Notes under the pieces: generated by a model
What the model was told of the DNA's origin: nothing
The model's database searches: none
Seen by the model: only the letters and a program-made list of their open reading frames with translations
DNA from: Halictus rubicundus
Taxonomy: Eukaryota > Arthropoda > Insecta > Hymenoptera > Halictidae
Reading direction: 5' to 3'
Assembly: GCF_050948215.1 (NCBI RefSeq)
Contig: NW_027488578.1
Location: forward strand, 1,612,001-1,676,000
Length of the DNA: 64,000 nt
Translations under genes and position numbers: made by a program
In this document: one piece after another, positions 59,601 through 64,000 of the stretch
Layout of the letters: each line of letters opens with the position of its first letter
How positions within the stretch are numbered: the stretch's first letter is position 1

Positions 59601-60420
59601 ATAGGATAGAGGATAGGATAGGATAGAGGATAGGATAGGATAGGATAGAGGATAGGACAGGGTAGAGGATAGGATAGGATAGAGGATAGGATAGGATAGA
59701 GGATAGGATAGGATAGAGGATAGGATAGGATAGAGGATAGGATAGGATAGAGGATAGGATAGGATAGAGGATAGGATATGATAGAGGATACGATATTATA
59801 GAGGATAGGACAGGATAGAGGATAGGATAGGATAGAGTATAGGAAAGGATAGAGGATAGGATAGGATAGGGGATACGATAGGGTAGATGATATCATAGGC
59901 AAGAGGATAGGATATGATAGAGCATACGATATTATAGAGGATAGGATAGGATAGAGAATAGGATAGGATAGAGGATAGGTTAGGATAGAGTATAGGATAG
60001 GATAGAGGATAGGATAGCATAGAGGATAGGATAGGATAGAGGATAGGATAGGATAGAGAATAGGATAGGATAGAGGATAGGATAGGATAGGATAGAGGAT
60101 AGGATAGGATAGAGGATAGGATAGGATAGAGGATAGGATAGGATAGAGGATAGGATAGGATAGAGGATAGGATAGAGGATAGGATAGAATAGAGGATAGG
60201 ATAGGATAGGATAGAGGATAGGATAGGATAGGATAGAGGATATGATAGAGGATAGGATAGAGGATTGGATAGGATAGAGGATATTATAGGATAGAGGATA
60301 TGATACGATAGCGGATAGGATATAATGGAGTATAGGATAGTAATGAGGATAGCATAGCGTTGAGGATAGGATAGGATAGAGGATATAATAGGATAGAGGA
60401 TAGGTTAGGATAGAGGATAG
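56700..60420. repeat. 2,059-bp tandem HOR
   Basis: Matched markers are ACGATATTATAGAGG at 57731 and 59790, and TAGCATAGCG at 58291 and 60350. Both pairs are separated by exactly 2,059 bp. The stretch 56.74-57.84 kb appears identical to 58.80-59.90 kb over at least 1.1 kb, so these copies are recent. Related but partial copies lie at 54.8-55.75 and 60.7-61.1 kb. Confidence 0.85.
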
Positions 60421-61558
60421 GATAGGATAGGATAGAGGATAGGATAGGATAGAGGATAGGATAGAGGATAGGATAGGATAGAGGATAGGATAGGATAGAG
60501 GATAGGATAGGATAGAGGATAGGATAGGATAGAGGATAGGATAGGATAGAGGATAGGATAGGATAGAGGATAGGATAGGATAGAGGATAGGATAGGATAG
60601 AGGATAGGTTAGGATAGAGGATAGGATAGGATAGAGGATAGGATAGGATAGAGGATAGGATAGGATAGAGGATAGGATAGGATAGAGGATAGGATAGGAT
60701 AGAGGATAGGATAGAGGATAGGATAGAGGATTGGATAGGATAGAAGATATTATAGGATAGAGGATATGATAGGATAGCGGATAGGATATAATGGAGTATA
60801 GGATAGGAATGAGGATAGGATAGCGTTGAGGATAGGATAGGAAAGAGGATAGGATAGGATAGAGGATAGGTTAGGATAGAGGATAGGATAGGATAGAGGA
60901 TAGGATAGGATAGAGTATAGAATAGGATAGAGCATAGGATAGGATAGGATTGAGGGTAGGATAGGATAGAGGATTGGATAGGATAGAGGATAGGATAGGG
61001 GATTGGATAGGATAGAGGACAGGAGACGATAGAAGATAAGATAGGGGATTGGATAGGATAGAGGATAGGATAGCATAGAGGATAGGATAGGATAGAGGAT
61101 AGGATAGGATAGAGGGTAGGATAGGATAGAGGATAGGATAGGATAGGATAGGATAGAGGATAGGGTAGGATAGAGGATAGGATATGATAGAGGATAGGAT
61201 AGGATAGAGGATAGGATAGGATAGAGGATAGGATAGGATAGGATAGAGGATAGGACAGGGTAGAGGATAGGATAGGATAGAGGATAGGATAGAGGATAGG
61301 ACAGGGTAGAGGATAGGATAGGATAGAGGATAGGATAGGATAGAGGATAGGATAGGATAGAGGATAGGATAGGATAGAGGATAGGATAGGATAGAGGATA
61401 GGATAGGATAGAGGATAGGATAGAGGATTGGTTAGTATAAAGGATAGGAGAGGATAGAGGATAGGATAGGATTGAGGATAGGATAGGATAGAGGATAGGA
61501 TAGGATAGAGGATAGGATAGGATAGAGCATAGGTTAGGATAGGATTGAGGGTAGGATA

Positions 61559-61983
61559 GAGGATAGGATAGGATAGAGGATAGGATAGGATAGAGGATAG
61601 GATAGGATAGAGGATAGGATAGGATAGAGGATAGGATAGGATAGAGGATAGGATAGGATAGAGGATAGGATAGGATAGAGGATAGGATAGGATAGAGGAT
61701 AGGATAGGATAGAGGATAGGATAGGATAGAGGATAGGATAGGATAGAGGATAGGATAGGATAGAGGATAGGATAGGATAGAGGATAGGATAGGATAGAGG
61801 ATAGGATAGGATAGAGGATAGGATAGGATAGAGGATAGGATAGGATAGAGGATAGGATAGGATAGAGGATAGGATAGGATAGAGGATAGGATAGGATAGA
61901 GGATAGGATAGGATAGAGGATAGGATAGGATAGAGGATAGGATAGGATAGAGGATAGGATAGGATAGAGGATAGGATAGGATA
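61559..61983. repeat. Perfect run of 25 17-mers
   Basis: Exactly 25 consecutive GA+(GGATA)3 units run without mismatch. The run ends at a GAGTATAGAATAGG variant. A second nearly clean run lies at about 62,155-62,390. These are the longest homogeneous tracts I found, and both are within 1.4 kb of the retroelement. Confidence 0.88.
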
Positions 61984-62894
61984 GAGTATAGAATAGGATA
62001 GAGCATAGGATAGGGTAGGATTGAGGGTAGGATAGGATAGAGGATAGGATAGGATAGAGGATAGGATAGGGGATTGGATAGGATAGAGGACAGGAGACGA
62101 TAGAAGATAAGATATGGGATTGGATAGGATAGAGGATAGGATAGCATACAGGATAGGATAGGATAGAGGATAGGATAGGATAGAGGATAGGATAGGATAG
62201 AGGATAGGATAGGATAGAGGATAGGATAGGATAGAGGATAGGATAGGATAGAGGATAGGATAGGATAGAGGATAGGATAGGATAGAGGATAGGATAGGAT
62301 AGAGGATAGGATAGGATAGAGGATAGGATAGGATAGAGGATAGGATAGGATAGAGGATAGGATAGGATAGAGGATAGGATAGGATAGAGGATAGAGGATA
62401 GGATAGGAGAGGATAGAGGATAGGATAGGATAGGATAGAGGATAGGATAGGATAGAGGATAGGATAGGATAGAGGACAGGATAGGATAGAGGATTGGGTA
62501 GGATAGAGGATATGATAGGATAGCGGATAGGATAGGATAGCGGATAGGATAGGATAGAGGTTAGGATAAGATAGAGGATAGGATAGAGGATAGGATAGGA
62601 TAGAGGGTAGGATAGAGGATAGGATAGAGGATATTATAGGATAGAGGATATGATAGGATAGCGGATAGGATATAATGGAGTATAGGATAGGAATGAGGAT
62701 AGGATAGGATAGAGGATAGGATAGGAAAGAGGATAGGATAGGATAGAGGATAGGTTAGGATAGAGGATTGGATAGTATAAAGGATAGGTGAGGATAGAGG
62801 ATTGGGTAGGATAGAGGATATGATAGGATAGCGGATAGGATAGGATAGAGGATAGGATAGGATAGAGGTTAGGATAAGATAGAGGATAGGATAG

Positions 62895-62906
62895 AGGATA
62901 GGATCC
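62895..62906. other. Satellite-retroelement junction
   Basis: Regular satellite (GATAGAGGATA) ends and GGATCC starts at 62901. The GGAT of the next expected GGATA unit is shared with the element, and divergence begins at the C at 62905. A 4-bp overlap of this kind can reflect microhomology at the 5' join, or simply coincidence. Confidence 0.8.
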
Positions 62907-64000
62907 GGGGGCCCGGACCTCCCAGGGAGGGGACTCTGCAGAGCCCATGTTAGAGTAGGTACTTTTAATCCTACTCCGGTTCTGCAGGCGAACCTCAACC
63001 ACTCGCGCGCGGCACAGGACCTGTTTGTCCAAGCCGTGCGCGAGTGGGGGGCTGGGCTGGCAGTTGCGGCGGAGCCGTACGCAATCCCCGAACACCCCTT
63101 CTGGGTGGGGGACGAGATCGGCTCCGTAGTAATAGTGGCGGGAAGCCGCCCCGGGTCCCCGTCGGTCTCCCTTCTGGAGCGGGGCGAGGGATTCGTGGCG
63201 GTGCAATGGGGGGACATCGCGGTTGTCGGGATCTACATCTCGCCGAGCTGTGGCCTCGATCAATTTCGGGGGTTCCTGGGCGGGCTGAACAGCTGCATCG
63301 CGCGGTGCAGCGCCCGCCCGGTTCTCGTTTTGGGAGACTTCAATGCCCACGCGGTATCGTGGGGGAGTCCCAGGACGACCACTAGGGGTAGCGAGGTGTT
63401 AACCTGGGCGGCCGGCCTGGATCTCCGGTTGATTAACCGGGGATCCACGCCGACGTGCGTGCGTCCGCAGGGGGTCTCGATTGTCGACCTGACATGGGGG
63501 ACTCCCTCGGCCGTGCGCCGGGTGTCGGGATGGAGGGTGGCCGAGGAGATAGAGATTGCGTCAGACCATACGCCCATCGTCATGGACGTGTGGCCCACCC
63601 TCCACGCGCGGGATTCCCGGCCGGGCCGGGGGGACCGACGGCCGCGATGGGCCTTGAAGCGGCTGGACGCGGACGCGTTCGGGGCCGCGGTAGCCGCGGC
63701 GACATGGACGGGGCCGGCCCTGTCCGAGCTGGCGCCTGCGCAAGGGGCGAGGCGGCTGCGGGAGGTAATGACGGCGGTGTGCGACACCGCCATGCCCCGC
63801 AGCCGGTTCGCCCCCAGGAGGGCGGCGTACTGGTGGTCCGCCGGCATTGCGGAGCTCCGGCGTGCCTGCAATGCCGCGCGGCGTCGGTACGGCCGAGCGC
63901 GTAGGAGGCGCGACGACGAGGAGGCGACGGCGAGGCTCGGCGGGGAGTACCGAGCCGCGCTCGGGGTTCTCCGCAGGGCTATCGCACGGGCCAAGGCCGA
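62901..64000 (+). mobile_element. 5'-truncated APE-type non-LTR retrotransposon, R1-clade-like
   Basis: Sequence changes abruptly from C-poor satellite to GC-rich unique sequence. The first non-satellite base is 62905; GGAT at 62901-62904 fits both sides. The element reads left to right on the + strand and continues past the window. What is visible is the end of a leader or ORF1 tail and the endonuclease part of ORF2. The 5' UTR and most of ORF1 are missing, consistent with 5' truncation during target-primed reverse transcription. The 3' end, poly(A) or tail, and any target-site duplication lie outside the window. The R1 clade (R1, RT1, TRAS, SART, Waldo) is inferred from endonuclease motifs; other APE-type LINEs such as Jockey or LOA are less likely alternatives. 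Confidence 0.9.
62901..64000 (+). CDS. Retrotransposon ORF2 polyprotein, endonuclease domain (partial at both ends)
   Basis: This is one open frame with no stop from 62901 to the window end (366 complete codons). The preceding in-frame stop is TAG at 62892 in the satellite. Counting from 62901, the APE-like endonuclease occupies about residues 28-230. The visible motifs are LQANLNH (28), the catalytic-type Glu in AEPY (E58), Tyr in GIYISP (Y112), GDFNAH (145-150, Asp146/Asn148), SIVDLTW (193, Asp196) and SDHTPI (221, Asp222/His223). All the expected active-site positions are present. An Arg/Ala-rich linker with a YWW motif (310-312) follows, as in R1-clade ORF2 before the reverse transcriptase; the RT itself lies beyond the window. 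In the family this protein nicks the genomic target and primes reverse transcription on it. There is no in-frame ATG before the LQANLNH motif, so the start is either lost by truncation or depends on ORF1-coupled translation. Overlapping frames on both strands in 62.6-64.0 kb are shadows. Confidence 0.9.
62902..62958 (+). other. Possible ORF1 C-terminal tail overlapping ORF2
   Basis: In the frame starting at 62902 the element encodes 18 codons ending at TAG (62956-62958), giving a short hydrophilic tail (DPGARTSQGGDSAEPMLE). ORF2 is in the -1 frame relative to this and overlaps it. R1-clade elements commonly have a gag-like ORF1 ending at or overlapping the ORF2 start, so this could be the last residues of ORF1. 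No CCHC zinc knuckle is visible because the upstream part is missing. A chance short frame is equally possible. Confidence 0.25.

Larger units (their letters stand above)
1..62900. repeat. Satellite array, 17-bp GA+(GGATA)3 unit and variants
   Basis: The whole stretch is tandem GA+(GGATA)n. The commonest form is the 17-mer GAGGATAGGATAGGATA; n=2 (12 bp) and n=4 (22 bp) forms and single-base variants are interspersed. The + strand is G/A/T with very few C, so the two strands are extremely asymmetric. The array is already in progress at base 1 and ends at the retroelement junction. No gene, RNA or non-repeat island was seen inside it. The + strand is dense in TAG stops, while the minus strand is stop-poor in all frames. 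That explains the long low-complexity reading frames on the minus strand without any coding function. The function is unknown; heterochromatic or subtelomeric satellite is the default reading. Confidence 0.97.
47000..62900. repeat. Right flank sub-array
   Basis: Regular 17-mers resume. From 48.76 kb the TAATGGAGTAT marker reappears, near 48,760, 49,030, 49,350, 49,470, 49,650, 51,510, 52,510, 52,630, 52,870, 56,660, 57,130, 58,270, 58,720, 59,200, 60,310, 60,790 and 62,670. A flank-specific variant set (ACAGGAGACGATAGAAGATAA, GGCAAGAGG, GAGGGTAGG) is also present. The composition resembles the left flank far more than the adjacent core. Confidence 0.8.

Noticed and set aside
1..62900. CRISPR-like array
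   Set aside because: Repeats are contiguous with no unique spacers, the units are 12-22 bp, and no cas-like gene is present.
1..62900. Canonical telomere array (TTAGG)n
   Set aside because: TTAGG occurs only as isolated variants of GGATA, never as a tandem run.
1..62900. TATA-box or -10-like motifs (many TATAAT/TATTATA strings)
   Set aside because: They are recurrent single-base variants of the satellite with no adjacent gene.
62895..62910. GGATCC at the junction as a cloning or adapter artefact
   Set aside because: The BamHI-like hexamer is worth noting, but the flanking satellite is in register and the downstream reads as a coherent LINE, so a natural insertion is more likely. Spanning long reads would settle it.
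62561..63350. Minus-strand frames crossing the satellite-retroelement junction
   Set aside because: They join satellite peptide to antisense of the retroelement endonuclease. The + strand frame has the conserved motifs, so these are shadows.
63044..63904. Two ATG-started + strand frames (63,044-63,385 and 63,455-63,904)
   Set aside because: They are in a different frame from the motif-bearing ORF2 and show no recognisable domain. GC-rich sequence leaves such frames open by chance.
63260..63994. Minus-strand frame of about 244 codons opposite the ORF2
   Set aside because: Antisense of a GC-rich coding region, Arg/Ser/Ala-rich without domain signatures; a typical shadow.

Overview
The window is almost entirely one satellite-type tandem array. 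It runs from base 1 (already in progress) to about 62,900 and then breaks abruptly into GC-rich unique sequence, which is the 5'-truncated start of an APE-type non-LTR retrotransposon (62,901-64,000, + strand, running off the window). I find no cellular gene, tRNA, rRNA, CRISPR array or bacterial-type regulatory signal. A 63-kb simple satellite next to an R1-clade-like LINE points to an arthropod genome, most likely an insect. The R1-clade assignment rests on endonuclease motifs only. The strongly GC-rich element is compatible with Hymenoptera, but that is a weak guess.

The array is built from the general unit GA+(GGATA)n. The dominant form is the 17-mer GAGGATAGGATAGGATA (n=3), with 12-mer (n=2), 22-mer (n=4) and point-variant forms. 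The + strand is nearly C-free. The rare bases (C, TTA, GGGG, AATGG) act as markers that expose higher-order repeats (HORs). Three zones can be seen. (i) The left flank, 1 to about 5,600, has fairly homogeneous 17-mers and a recurring TAATGGAGTAT marker, in HOR blocks of 0.8-1.1 kb. (ii) The core, about 5,600-47,000, is more diverged and rich in GGGGATTGG, GATCGGATA and GATGATATTATAGG variants. It carries nested segmental duplications: a 2,538-bp tandem duplication; a multi-kb super-repeat present about three times between 13.6 and 34.6 kb; a 558-bp triplication; and a 46/92-bp tandem. (iii) The right flank, about 47,000-62,900, has the flank-type marker again, with 3.2-kb and 2,059-bp duplications and the most homogeneous 17-mer runs, next to the retroelement.

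The minus strand of the 17-mer has no stop codon in any frame, and 17 is coprime to 3. Reading frames of up to about 1,000 codons (Ser/Tyr/Pro/Ile/Leu only) therefore arise by chance all along the minus strand. I treat none of them as genes. The only credible coding sequence is the retrotransposon ORF2 start, with an intact-looking endonuclease domain (LQANLNH, AEPY, GDFNAH, SIVDL and SDH motifs). The element's 5' end abuts the satellite with a GGAT overlap. This raises the questions of whether the array is its insertion target, and whether the locus is subtelomeric, since GGATA is one substitution from the insect telomere unit TTAGG.
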